DNA from: Faecalicatena contorta
GTDB lineage: Bacteria > Bacillota > Clostridia > Lachnospirales > Lachnospiraceae
Direction of reading: 5' to 3'
DNA length: 64,000 nt
NCBI RefSeq assembly: GCF_003149105.1
Contig: NZ_QGDS01000008.1
Coordinates: forward strand, 62,001-126,000
This document shows, in pieces, positions 40,290 to 48,899 of this stretch. A program made the translations under genes and the position numbers. Under the pieces are notes generated by a model. The model did not search any database. It was not told the origin of the DNA and saw only the letters and a list, made by a program, of their open reading frames with translations. The first letter of the stretch is position 1. The number at the start of each line of letters is the position of its first letter.

Positions 40290-41300
40290 ATGAGAGAGTA
40301 TGAATTAGAAATCTTGGAACAATATGAGATAGAAGTAAAAGGCACCCGCAAAATAAGGGGTGCGTTTTTTTGCGACACAAAAGAGGGCATAATGCTGTTG
40401 AAAGAAACCGATGTTTCGGACCGGCGTGCCCCTTTACTGTATGCCGTTCTTCACAGCTTAGAGGAGGATGGTTGTTTCAATGTAGATACTCCGATTTACA
40501 ATAAAGAGGGCGGGCTGGTCAGTGAATCACGGGATGGCTCAAGGTATATGCTGAAAAAATGGTATTCCGGCAGAGAATGTGATGTAAAGCGGGAATATGA
40601 AATTTTACAGGCATCCAGGAACCTGGCTGAACTGCACAATAAAATGAGGTGGCGGCCTCCTCAGAAAGCGGAAGACGCCTCGGTCATACGTCCGCCTACA
40701 GGGAGACATCTGCGGGAAGAATTTTTAAGGCATAACCGGGAATTGAAAAAAGTACGTAGCTTTATGAGGAATAAAGTTTCTAAAAGTGTATTTGAGTTTC
40801 TTCTTCTGGAGTATTTTGAAAAAATGTATAATTTAGCTGAGGAAGTAACAAGACGTCTGGAAAAATCCGGATATGATGTTCTATACAAAGAAAGTATTGA
40901 GAACCAGAGCCTTGTACATGGTGACTATAATTACCACAATGTTTTATTTACGTCAAACGGAATAGCTACCACTAATTTTGAACATTTTAGGGTAGACGTA
41001 CAGGTGCAGGATCTTTATTATTTTCTGAGAAAGGTCATGGAAAAACATCAGTGGCAGGAAAGTCTGGGGCAGTCCATGCTGGAGGCATATCAAAGTGTGC
41101 GCCCTCTGGATTCAAGGGAATTGGAGTGTATTGCACTCTGCCTTGCATATCCGGAAAAGTTCTGGAAAACAGCGAATACTTATTATCATTCTAATAAAGC
41201 CTGGATTCCGGAAAAAAATGTGGCGAAGCTGCAGACAGCCATTACGCAGACAGAAGAAAAACTTCGGTTTTTAGAGAATATATTCACTTTCATTTTATAG
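40290..41300 (+). CDS. CotS-family spore coat protein
   Basis: A 336-residue protein of the CotS group, related to aminoglycoside phosphotransferase kinases. Visible marks are the N-terminal strand region with KGTRKIRGAFFCDTKEGIML and VHGDYNYHNVLFTSNG, where the HGDYN...N stands for the kinase catalytic loop. The metal-binding DFE/DFD is replaced by NFEHF (TTNFEHFRVD), common in coat proteins that have lost kinase activity. Coat association in Clostridia supports a spore-forming lineage. Confidence 0.82.
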   Translation: MREYELEILEQYEIEVKGTRKIRGAFFCDTKEGIMLLKETDVSDRRAPLLYAVLHSLEEDGCFNVDTPIYNKEGGLVSESRDGSRYMLKKWYSGRECDVKREYEILQASRNLAELHNKMRWRPPQKAEDASVIRPPTGRHLREEFLRHNRELKKVRSFMRNKVSKSVFEFLLLEYFEKMYNLAEEVTRRLEKSGYDVLYKESIENQSLVHGDYNYHNVLFTSNGIATTNFEHFRVDVQVQDLYYFLRKVMEKHQWQESLGQSMLEAYQSVRPLDSRELECIALCLAYPEKFWKTANTYYHSNKAWIPEKNVAKLQTAITQTEEKLRFLENIFTFIL

Positions 41301-41349
41301 GTGCCTGTTGTATAATAAGAGCATATTATTTAAGGCAGGAGGTACCAGC

Positions 41350-43080
41350 ATGGAATACAAAGCAAGATACGAGGCGTGGTTATCAAACCCATATTTTGAC
41401 GCAGATACAAAAGCTGAGCTTGAGAGTATCAAGGAAGATGAGAACGAGATTAAAGAACGTTTCTACACAGATCTGGAATTTGGTACGGCGGGCCTGCGCG
41501 GAATCATTGGCGCAGGGACTAACCGTATGAATATTTATACGGTCAGAAAAGCAACCCAGGGATTGGCTAATTATATTAAAAAAGGCGGGAACGTAAACAA
41601 AGGAGTGGCAGTGGCTTACGATTCCCGCCGTATGTCACCGGAGTTTGCCGGGGAAGCGGCCGTTTGCCTGGCTGCAAACGGAATCAAAGCTTACGTGTTT
41701 GAATCATTGCGTCCCACCCCGGAATTGTCATTTGCGGTCAGAGAGCTGGGATGTATAGCAGGAATCAATATCACGGCCAGCCACAATCCTCCTGAATATA
41801 ACGGATATAAGGTATACTGGGAAGATGGCGCACAGATCACACCGCCTCACGACAAAGGAATCATGGACGAGGTAAAGGCGGTGGAGGACTACACCACAAT
41901 GAAAACTATGAACCTGGAAGATGCAAAAGCAGCAGGTCTTTATGAAGTTATTGGTGCCCAGGTGGATGATGCTTACATTGCGGAGCTGAAGAAACAGGTG
42001 CTTCACCAGGATGCAATTGATGCAGCCGGAAAAGATATCAAAATTGTTTACAGCCCCCTGCATGGAACTGGAAACATCCCGGCCCGCCGGATTTTGAAGG
42101 AACTTGGATTTGAAAATGTATTTGTGGTAAAAGAACAGGAACTGCCGGATGGAGAATTTCCTACCGTATCCTATCCTAATCCTGAAGCAGAGGAAGCTTT
42201 TGAACTGGGCCTGAAACTGGCAAAAGAAATTGATGCGGATATTGTACTTGCTACAGACCCTGACGCAGACCGTCTGGGTGTCCGTGTGAAGGACAAGAAT
42301 GGAGAGTATCATACTCTGACAGGAAATATGTCAGGCTGCCTGCTGGCTGATTATGAAATCGGACAGAGAAAAGAATTAAAAGGTCTTCCGGATGACGGAT
42401 ATTTGATTAAAACCATTGTTACATCCAATATGGCAGATGCGATTGCAAAGTATTACAATGCGGGGCTGATTGAGGTACTGACTGGCTTTAAGTATATCGG
42501 ACAGCAGATACTTGGATTTGAGACAAGCGGAAAAGGTGAGTATTTATTTGGATTTGAAGAAAGTTATGGTTGTCTGATTGGTACATATGCAAGGGACAAG
42601 GATGCAATTATTGCTACCATGGCTCTCTGTGAGGCAGCCGCTTTTTATAAGACAAAGGGCATGAATTTGTGGGATGCCATGATTGAGCTGTATGACCGTT
42701 ACGGATATTACAAAGATGATATCCAGTCCATCACATTAAAGGGAATTGAAGGGCTTGCCAAGATTCAGGAGATTTTGGATACACTGCGTAAGAATCCTCC
42801 TGCAGAAATTGGCGGATATAAGGTAGTGGCAGCGAGAGACTACAAAGAAGACACTATCAAGAATATGGAAACGGGAGAGGTGACAGGAACCGGTCTGCCC
42901 GGCTCCAACGTACTTTACTATGATCTGACAGACGATGCATGGGTTTGCGTAAGGCCATCGGGTACGGAACCAAAAGTAAAGTTCTACTATGGTGTCAAAG
43001 GAGTCTCATTACAGGATGCAGATGACAAATCAGAAAAGATGGGCAAGGAAGTTCTTGCCATGATTGATAACATGATGTAA
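41350..43080 (+). CDS. pgcA: Phosphoglucomutase/phosphomannomutase (PgcA-like)
   Basis: A 576-residue phosphohexomutase that interconverts 1- and 6-phosphosugars. ATG 41350 has GGCAGGAGG in front; the 41308 start would add unrelated residues. Domain 1 has EFGTAGLRGIIGAGTNRMN and the active-site serine loop GINITASHNPPEYNGYK. The metal-binding loop is ATDPDADRLG, the sugar-binding loop is GFEESYGCLIG, and RPSGTEPKVKFY is the phosphate-binding loop. The length fits the long alpha-PGM group of Firmicutes used in glycogen and envelope sugar metabolism. Confidence 0.92.
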   Translation: MEYKARYEAWLSNPYFDADTKAELESIKEDENEIKERFYTDLEFGTAGLRGIIGAGTNRMNIYTVRKATQGLANYIKKGGNVNKGVAVAYDSRRMSPEFAGEAAVCLAANGIKAYVFESLRPTPELSFAVRELGCIAGINITASHNPPEYNGYKVYWEDGAQITPPHDKGIMDEVKAVEDYTTMKTMNLEDAKAAGLYEVIGAQVDDAYIAELKKQVLHQDAIDAAGKDIKIVYSPLHGTGNIPARRILKELGFENVFVVKEQELPDGEFPTVSYPNPEAEEAFELGLKLAKEIDADIVLATDPDADRLGVRVKDKNGEYHTLTGNMSGCLLADYEIGQRKELKGLPDDGYLIKTIVTSNMADAIAKYYNAGLIEVLTGFKYIGQQILGFETSGKGEYLFGFEESYGCLIGTYARDKDAIIATMALCEAAAFYKTKGMNLWDAMIELYDRYGYYKDDIQSITLKGIEGLAKIQEILDTLRKNPPAEIGGYKVVAARDYKEDTIKNMETGEVTGTGLPGSNVLYYDLTDDAWVCVRPSGTEPKVKFYYGVKGVSLQDADDKSEKMGKEVLAMIDNMM

Positions 43081-43151
43081 CATATTTCCCTTGGACAGGT
43101 TTTCAAAACTCTAAAAAAGTGCCAAAAAACGCGATTTAATGGGAAAACTCC

Positions 43152-43180
43152 TTGACAAAAATAATGGAAACGGTTATAAC
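43152..43180 (+). promoter_or_regulatory. HU gene promoter
   Basis: TTGACA (43152), 17 bases and TATAAC (43175), close to consensus, as expected for a highly expressed gene. A TATTGT/ACAATA inverted repeat lies just before the ribosome site. Confidence 0.8.
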
Positions 43181-43278
43181 AGTACATAAGGGCAAATCAT
43201 GTGAACGCCAGTACATGACAGCCTTTATTAAACCGTAGAATATTGTATTCTAGTACAATAAAGAGGAGGAAATAATCC

Positions 43279-43554
43279 ATGAACAAAACAGAATTAATAG
43301 CAGCTATTGCAGAAAAGGCCGAAATTTCCAAGAAAGATTCCGAAAAAGCATTAAAGGCTTTTACTGATGTAGTTACAGATCAGTTAAAAAAAGGTGATAA
43401 AGTACAGTTAGTAGGATTCGGTACCTTTGAAGTAAGCGAAAGAGCAGCAAGAGAAGGAAGAAATCCACAGACTGGAAAGACCATGAAGATCGAAGCATGC
43501 AAAGCTCCTAAATTCAAAGCTGGCAAGGCACTAAAAGATGAAGTGAACGCTTAA
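43279..43554 (+). CDS. hup: HU family DNA-binding protein
   Basis: A 91-residue nucleoid protein that bends DNA as a dimer. It matches HU throughout: [20 protein letters not shown], then [20 protein letters not shown], with the DNA-binding arm around [13 protein letters not shown] and the ending [14 protein letters not shown]. It is driven by a strong promoter with GAGGAGG and closed by a terminator; it stands before the yabO cluster as in other Firmicutes. Confidence 0.97.
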   Translation: MNKTELIAAIAEKAEISKKDSEKALKAFTDVVTDQLKKGDKVQLVGFGTFEVSERAAREGRNPQTGKTMKIEACKAPKFKAGKALKDEVNA

Positions 43555-43593
43555 TAAGCGAAGAGTCCATAAAAGAGTAGTATAACCTTACAG

Positions 43594-43643
43594 AAGATGT
43601 CCCCCGCTTTCGCCTTGGAGCGAAGGAGGGGGACGTCTTTGTA
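43594..43643 (+). terminator. HU gene terminator
   Basis: AGATGTCCCCC with GGGGGACGTCT, plus an inner TTCGCC/GGCGAA-like stem, followed by TTTGT. Confidence 0.75.
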
Positions 43644-43667
43644 TAAACGGGTGGGAAGGAATTAAAA

Positions 43668-43907
43668 ATGCGTTTAGATAAATTCTTAAAAGTATCCCGT
43701 CTTATTAAAAGACGGACCGTGGCAAACGAAGCATGCGATGCAGGAAGGGTATTTGTAAACGGGACTGCAGCAAAAGCATCGGTAAAAGTAAAACCCGGCG
43801 ATATTATAGAAATCCAGTTTGGGACGAAAGCAGTGAAGGCAGAGGTACTTCAGCTTCAGGATACGACAAAGAAAGAAGAGGCAAAAGAACTGTTCAGATA
43901 TTTATAA
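43668..43907 (+). CDS. rqcP: S4-domain RNA-binding protein RqcP (YabO)
   Basis: A 79-residue S4 domain protein (MRLDKFLKVSRLIKRRTVAN, then CDAGRVFVNGTAAKASVKVK and PGDIIEIQFG). In Bacillus this protein binds stalled 50S subunits and helps RqcH add alanine tails during ribosome quality control. Its place before yabP, yabQ, divIC and spoIIE matches the Bacillus order. Confidence 0.92.
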   Translation: MRLDKFLKVSRLIKRRTVANEACDAGRVFVNGTAAKASVKVKPGDIIEIQFGTKAVKAEVLQLQDTTKKEEAKELFRYL

Positions 43908-43944
43908 GACATACTTACTGGATCTTTCTTCACTTTTCATATAA

Positions 43945-43994
43945 GTAGGAAACTGTGTTTCCTACTATATAAAACCCATCCGGGGAATGCGCAC
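43945..43994. repeat. Palindromic intergenic repeat, copy 1
   Basis: GTAGGAAACTGTGTTTCCTAC is a perfect 9-bp palindrome around TGT, followed by TATATAA, CCATCCGGGGAATGCGCAC and, 40-70 bases on, a hairpin ending CTCTTTGTTAT. Copies 2 and 3 are at 45244 and 45369. Confidence 0.55.
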
Positions 43995-44129
43995 TTCATG
44001 CATAAGAAAGATGGACGCTAAAGCGGCCGCCCTTCGGCGTGGGAGTCCGGCAAAGCCTGACTCTTTGTTATATTTTTCTGGGACTTGTCATATATATAGA
44101 AAAGCATAGTGAAGGGAGAAGGTAAGTGT

Positions 44130-44414
44130 ATGGAAGAGCGGCAAATGCCTAAAGTGCATAAACTGGTTGTAAACAACAGAAAGACAAGTATGGTCACGGG
44201 AGTCCTGGATGTTCTTTCTTTTGATTTAAATGAAATCTTATTGGAAACAGAACAGGGAATGTTAATGGTGAAGGGAACGGATTTACATGTAAACCGTTTA
44301 AGTGTGGAAAAGGGAGAAGTGGATTTATCAGGAAGTATTGACAGTATTGCATATTCCAGTGCAAATCAGGCCGGAAGGCAGAATGAAAATTTCTTTGCAA
44401 AGCTGTTTAAGTAG
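44130..44414 (+). CDS. yabP: Sporulation protein YabP
   Basis: A 94-residue protein of the YabP/YqfC family, with the core KVHKLVVNNRKTSMVTGVLD and the beta strands VLSFDLNEILLETEQGMLMV, MVKGTDLHVNRLSVEKGEVD. ATG 44130 lies after AGGGAGAAGG. In Bacillus YabP, with YabQ, is needed for the spore cortex. It ends eight bases before yabQ. Confidence 0.9.
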   Translation: MEERQMPKVHKLVVNNRKTSMVTGVLDVLSFDLNEILLETEQGMLMVKGTDLHVNRLSVEKGEVDLSGSIDSIAYSSANQAGRQNENFFAKLFK

Positions 44415-44422
44415 GTCCGCCT

Positions 44423-44755
44423 ATGATGCTGGGAATAGGGAAAGAAGCAGTAATATTTTTTTATGCAGGACTCTCAGGAATTGTCGTACTGTTCAGTTAT
44501 CAAATACTCAGGCTGCTGAGACATCTGATTAAACATCACATAGCTGTCATCAATTTAGAGGACTTTTTTTATTGGATTGGGGTCAGTGCGTATTTGTTCC
44601 GCCAAATGTATAAAACGACATATGGTAGCATCAGATGGTTCTTTGTACTAGGTGTGGTATGTGGAATAATTTTCGCCAATTTTGTACTTTCTTTGGCAAA
44701 AAAAACATATGGAAAAATCAAGAAAAGCCTTGAAAAAAAAGGTAAAAACCGATAG
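44423..44755 (+). CDS. yabQ: Spore cortex biosynthesis protein YabQ
   Basis: A 110-residue membrane protein with three hydrophobic segments (about 7-28, 40-55 and 68-92). The second shows the family part EDFFYWIGVSAYLFRQMYKT and ends in a basic tail. In Bacillus it sits in the membranes around the forespore and is required for cortex formation. It is in the operon between yabP and divIC. Its stretch of 14 charged C-terminal residues is usual. Confidence 0.88.
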   Translation: MMLGIGKEAVIFFYAGLSGIVVLFSYQILRLLRHLIKHHIAVINLEDFFYWIGVSAYLFRQMYKTTYGSIRWFFVLGVVCGIIFANFVLSLAKKTYGKIKKSLEKKGKNR

Positions 44756-44808
44756 AATAATTTTATTAAGCAGGGGTGTCTAATAAAAAATAAGTAGGGT
44801 GAGTATAC

Positions 44809-45147
44809 ATGACAAATAGGAAAAAAGCGGGAATGCGCCGGTCGGGAAACCGGAAGCGAAGCTCTGGTTTTGGCAGTCACAGGCGTAGTGTAGCTGTGAT
44901 TACTATGATATTGGTATTACTGGTGTGTGTGCTGACGGTAAATGCACTGACACTGCACGCCAGGAACAAGGATTATAAACAGCAGGAGGCGGAGCTGAAA
45001 GCTCAGATTAATGAGCAGAAGGACCGTACAAAAGAGATCAAAGAGTACGAAGAGTATGTTAAGACAGATGAATATGTAAAAGAAGTTGCCGAAGAGAAGC
45101 TGGGTTTGGTTGATCCGAATGAGATTATATTTAAACCGGCAGGTTAG
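44809..45147 (+). CDS. divIC: Septum formation initiator DivIC/FtsB-like
   Basis: A 112-residue single-pass division protein. A basic cytoplasmic start (NRKKAGMRRSGNRKRSS) precedes a membrane helix (about 29-48) and a coiled coil (YKQQEAELKAQINEQKDRTK). The end, VAEEKLGLVDPNEIIFKP, is the DivIC/FtsB signature. It acts with FtsL and DivIB to activate septal wall synthesis. The position matches Bacillus divIC. Confidence 0.9.
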   Translation: MTNRKKAGMRRSGNRKRSSGFGSHRRSVAVITMILVLLVCVLTVNALTLHARNKDYKQQEAELKAQINEQKDRTKEIKEYEEYVKTDEYVKEVAEEKLGLVDPNEIIFKPAG

Positions 45148-45208
45148 GCGTGTTTGAATAATCTAAATAAAGAGATTACATGAATACACTATATATACAC
45201 TACGAAAG

Positions 45209-45243
45209 ATAAGCTCCAGGAGAATTCCTGGAGCTTATTTATG
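45209..45243 (+). terminator. Terminator after divIC
   Basis: ATAAGCTCCAGG and CCTGGAGCTTAT form a perfect stem (12 bp) with T-rich sequence after it. The remaining gap to spoIIE (45244-45450) is filled by two copies of the palindromic repeat and an AGAGTTTGC/GCAAACTCT hairpin. Confidence 0.8.
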
Positions 45244-45295
45244 TAATTAGGAAACTGTGTCTCCTATTACATAAATACCCTCCGGGGACCGCACT
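45244..45295. repeat. Palindromic intergenic repeat, copy 2
   Basis: TAGGAAACTGTGTCTCCTA, TACATAAATACC and CTCCGGGGACCGCAC follow the layout of copy 1, with one mismatch in the palindrome. Confidence 0.5.
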
Positions 45296-45368
45296 GGGTT
45301 GTAGGCGGCAGATGTCGCTATGCGTGCAACCCAGGCGCAAGAGTTTGCTTCGCAAACTCTTTGTTTTG

Positions 45369-45420
45369 TAATAGGAACTGCGTTTCCCATTATATAATAA
45401 CCTCCGGGAAATGCGCACTA
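45369..45420. repeat. Palindromic intergenic repeat, copy 3
   Basis: AATAGGAACTGCGTTTCCCATTA, TATAATAA and CCTCCGGGAAATGCGCAC: the same module, with the flanking hairpin of copy 2 immediately before it. Confidence 0.5.
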
Positions 45421-45453
45421 TAGAATATATAGAGAGAATAAGGAGAGATAAAT

Positions 45454-46854
45454 ATGGACGATGGACAAGTTTTACATGCTAGTCCCTATGTGGCCCAGAT
45501 AGAAAAATTTGCAGATTCTCTGAAACAACTGTCTCATACTTTTTTAAAATTGGAAGAGCAAAAAAAATCCCTCAGCAATGAGGAAATAGAGGCAATGTTT
45601 GAGCGGGTGAAAGACAAGGTATGTGAAAACTGCGAAAAATGCTCCTGGTGCTGGGGAGAAAATTTTGTTCACACGTATCAGATGGGGTATGAAATCCTGT
45701 CGGCAGTGGATAATTACGGAAACGATTTGAATACAGAGACAAAAAGAAAATTGCAGCAGAGATGTATTATGGCGCCCAGATTTTTAAGGGAGATGCTGGA
45801 AGCGTTCCATGATGCAAGGCAGAATATGATATGGATTAACCGGATTGCCCAGAGCCGGGAAGGCTGTGCGGTACAGATGGATACTTTTGCCGATATGATT
45901 CGAAATACGGCGAAAGAGCTGGAAGATAGCATGTTTACGGACGAGCGGCTGGAGAAAAAAATCAGCGCACATTTGAAGCGGAAAGGAATCCGTGTTCTAT
46001 ATACCAATTTTTTTATGAACCGGGAAGGGAAATATGAAGTCCATGTCACTGCACGTGCAATGCAGAACGAATGTGTCACTACAAAGGAACTGGTCCGGGG
46101 CCTGTCAGAAGTTATGGGCCGCAGATTTGTGCTGGATGGGGTACATGGACAGATTCTGGGGAAAGATTACACAACTGTGGTATGTATAGAAGGCCCTGCA
46201 TTTTATACCCTGCAGGGCGTGGCACGAATAGGGAAGGGCTGCAACCAGATATCCGGAGATAATTTTATGATGCTGGAGCTGCCCGGGGGACGCCAGGGTG
46301 TGGCCTTGTCTGATGGTATGGGTTCAGGCGAAAAGGCATGCCGGGAGAGTACGCTGGTTATAGAGCTTTTAGAAGAGCTTTTAGAAGCCGGATTTCCAGA
46401 GAAAACTGCCATTCAGATGATAAATACTACCCTCGTCATGGGAAGAGAGGAAATCCATTTTTCCACCATTGATATGAGTGTATTTGATTTGTACAGTGGA
46501 GTTTGTGAATTTATTAAAGCAGGTGCATCATCCACTTTTATTAAAAAGAAGGACGGGGTAGAACACTTAAGTTCTACAAGTCTTCCCATTGGAGTGCTGC
46601 ATACTATAGAAATAGATTCCGTTAAACGCCAGTTAGAGGACGGAGACTTTGTTATCATGGTAACCGATGGAATTATGGATGCCCTGCCTGTGGGTGAACA
46701 GGATATTCTTCTGGAAACCATTATCCGGGGGACTGCAATGAATAACCCCAAAGAAATGGCACACCATATATTGGAACAGGTATTGAACTGGACCGGAGAA
46801 CTGCCGATGGATGATATGACAGTGCTGGCGGTTGGAATGTGGGAAACCAACTAG
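45454..46854 (+). CDS. spoIIE: SpoIIE-family phosphatase lacking the membrane domain
   Basis: A 466-residue protein. Bacillus SpoIIE (about 827 residues) activates sigma-F by dephosphorylating SpoIIAA and begins with ten membrane helices. Here there is no membrane segment: the protein starts with helical sequence and a Cys-rich part (CENCEKCSWCW near 56-66), and ends with the PP2C domain (QISGDNFMMLELPGGRQGVA, SDGMGSGEKA, FVIMVTDGIMDALP, DDMTVLAVGMW) with its metal-binding aspartates. The Cys cluster could bind a metal. Position in the cluster supports orthology. The missing membrane anchor is the odd feature. Confidence 0.85.
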   Translation: MDDGQVLHASPYVAQIEKFADSLKQLSHTFLKLEEQKKSLSNEEIEAMFERVKDKVCENCEKCSWCWGENFVHTYQMGYEILSAVDNYGNDLNTETKRKLQQRCIMAPRFLREMLEAFHDARQNMIWINRIAQSREGCAVQMDTFADMIRNTAKELEDSMFTDERLEKKISAHLKRKGIRVLYTNFFMNREGKYEVHVTARAMQNECVTTKELVRGLSEVMGRRFVLDGVHGQILGKDYTTVVCIEGPAFYTLQGVARIGKGCNQISGDNFMMLELPGGRQGVALSDGMGSGEKACRESTLVIELLEELLEAGFPEKTAIQMINTTLVMGREEIHFSTIDMSVFDLYSGVCEFIKAGASSTFIKKKDGVEHLSSTSLPIGVLHTIEIDSVKRQLEDGDFVIMVTDGIMDALPVGEQDILLETIIRGTAMNNPKEMAHHILEQVLNWTGELPMDDMTVLAVGMWETN

Positions 46855-46957
46855 AGGGAGGGGCCCCTTGAAACCGGGCGGCAAAATACCGTTTTGTCTG
46901 TCTGGAGAGTACGAGTCCCCCTTGCATTTCGGGGGGAAATTGGGTATAGTATGACAT

Positions 46958-48373
46958 ATGATGAAGAAAGTGAATATGTTTATTGAGAAATATCATATGA
47001 TTGCAGATAGGGACAGAGTAATTGCGGGTATATCGGGAGGTGCAGATTCGGTATGCCTGCTTTTTGTGCTCCTTGAACTTCGAAAAACCATGGACATTGA
47101 GATTATAGCTGTTCATGTGAATCACGGCATCCGGGAAGAAACTGCAGGGAGAGATGAACAGTTTGTGCAGGAGCTGTGCGAAGAGCATCAGGTAGAATGT
47201 GTAGTTTATCATGAAAATGTGGAATTAATCGCCAAAAAAAGGAAACAATCTGTTGAGGAGGCAGGACGCATTGTCCGCAGGGAAGCATTTGAGGAAACCT
47301 TTGTAAAATATCAGGGGACAAAAATTGCTATGGCCCATCATCAGAATGACAATGCAGAAACTCTCCTTATGAATCTGGCAAGAGGAACCGGCCTAAAAGG
47401 GCTTGGGGGAATACGTCCGGTAAACGGTTATGTAATTCGTCCCCTTTTGTGCCTGAACCGCAGAGAGATTGAGATACATTTGCAGAAACTGGGACGTGAT
47501 TATTGCCGGGATGAGACCAATGAGGAGGATGACTATACCAGGAACCGCCTGCGCCATTTTGTAGTGCCTATTTTGGAGGAACAGGTCAATGCCCAAGCTG
47601 TGCGGCATATGAATGAAGCAATGGAGCAAATACGGCAGGTCTGGGATTATATGGAGATGCAGACAGAGAGTGCATATGAAAGCTGTGTGGCAGAAACACC
47701 GGACGGGAATATTAATATAAAAGAGGAAGCGTTTAGCAGACAGCCGGAGGTGCTTCAGAAACTGCTGGTGAGAGCTTGTCTGGCAAGGGCAGCAGGGTCG
47801 GAGAGAAATATTACCATGGCCCATGTGGAGGCTGTGGCGGAATTATTCCATAAGCAGTCCGGCAAGAGCCGTAATCTTCCATATTCTGTGAAAGCATTCA
47901 GAAATTATGAAGGAGTAGCGCTTAAAAAAGCGGGGGAGGACCAGGAAGCAGAATTTTGTCCCAGAGAACTTAAAATTCCGGGTGTTACTGTAGTGCCGGA
48001 GTTGAATCTGGAAATATGCTGCACGATTCTGGAAAAGACAGAGGATTTTTCTATAAAACATGTGCCGCAAAAAGCCTACACGAAATGGTTTGATTATGAT
48101 ATAATAAAAAGCAATCTGATTGTCAGAACAAGGCGGAGCAAGGACAGCATTATAATTGATCAGGCAGGCCGGAGACAGAAGATAAAATCCTATTTCATTA
48201 ACGAGAAAATTCCCGCTGAAATACGGAAGAAACTCCCGCTGATTGCAGATGACGGGCAGATTATATGGATATTGGGATATCGGATGAGCAGTGCCTACCA
48301 AGTCACAGGAAAGACACGCCAAATACTGGAGATAAAAGTAACGGAGGAAAAAATGGATGTCGGAGAGAATTAA
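46958..48373 (+). CDS. tilS: tRNA(Ile)-lysidine synthase TilS
   Basis: A 471-residue ATP-dependent enzyme that converts the anticodon C34 of tRNA-Ile to lysidine. The PP-loop is VIAGISGGADSVCLLFVLLE (about 21-40), then IAVHVNHGIREETAGRDE and AMAHHQNDNAETLLMNLARG. The C-terminal TilS domain (DSIIIDQAGRRQKIKSYFIN) is present. It overlaps hpt by 17 bases, the same coupled order as in Bacillus. No strong ribosome site is seen near the ATG; GGGGGGAAA lies farther up. Confidence 0.93.
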   Translation: MMKKVNMFIEKYHMIADRDRVIAGISGGADSVCLLFVLLELRKTMDIEIIAVHVNHGIREETAGRDEQFVQELCEEHQVECVVYHENVELIAKKRKQSVEEAGRIVRREAFEETFVKYQGTKIAMAHHQNDNAETLLMNLARGTGLKGLGGIRPVNGYVIRPLLCLNRREIEIHLQKLGRDYCRDETNEEDDYTRNRLRHFVVPILEEQVNAQAVRHMNEAMEQIRQVWDYMEMQTESAYESCVAETPDGNINIKEEAFSRQPEVLQKLLVRACLARAAGSERNITMAHVEAVAELFHKQSGKSRNLPYSVKAFRNYEGVALKKAGEDQEAEFCPRELKIPGVTVVPELNLEICCTILEKTEDFSIKHVPQKAYTKWFDYDIIKSNLIVRTRRSKDSIIIDQAGRRQKIKSYFINEKIPAEIRKKLPLIADDGQIIWILGYRMSSAYQVTGKTRQILEIKVTEEKMDVGEN

Positions 48374-48884
48374 GGTTTTAATATCAGAAACAGAAGTAGA
48401 TGAAAAAATTGAAGCGCTGGGAAAGCAGATTAGTAAAGACTACGAGGGAAGGCAGGTACATTTAATCTGCGTATTAAAAGGGGGCGCCTTTTTTATGTGT
48501 GAATTGGCAAAAAGAATTACCACACCAGTTTCACTGGATTTCATGAGCGTCAGCAGTTACGGGGACGGGACTTCCAGCAGTGGTGTTGTACGTATTGCAA
48601 AAGACCTTGATGAGTCGATTGAGGGAAAAGATGTCTTGATTGTGGAAGATATTATAGATTCAGGAAGAACCTTGTATTATTTGATGGATGTTTTAAGACA
48701 GAGGCATCCAAAGAGCCTGCGTTTGTGCACGCTGCTGGATAAACCAGAGAGAAGAGAAAAAGACGTAAAAGTGGAGTATGTTGGATTTGAAATACCGGAT
48801 GAGTTTGTAGTGGGCTATGGTTTAGACTATGCTCAAAAATATAGAAATCTGCCATATATTGGTTTGGTGGAAGGAGTAGAATAG
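48357..48884 (+). CDS. hpt: Hypoxanthine phosphoribosyltransferase
   Basis: A 175-residue purine salvage enzyme making IMP or GMP from hypoxanthine or guanine and PRPP. Key motifs are VLKGGAFFMCELAKRI, the PRPP site DVLIVEDIIDSGRTLYYL (about 90-107), and the base-binding EYVGFEIPDEFVVGYGLDYA. The start lies inside tilS behind GGAGG, so translation is coupled. Confidence 0.95.
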   Translation: MSERIKVLISETEVDEKIEALGKQISKDYEGRQVHLICVLKGGAFFMCELAKRITTPVSLDFMSVSSYGDGTSSSGVVRIAKDLDESIEGKDVLIVEDIIDSGRTLYYLMDVLRQRHPKSLRLCTLLDKPERREKDVKVEYVGFEIPDEFVVGYGLDYAQKYRNLPYIGLVEGVE

Positions 48885-48899
48885 GAAGGAGTAACACCA

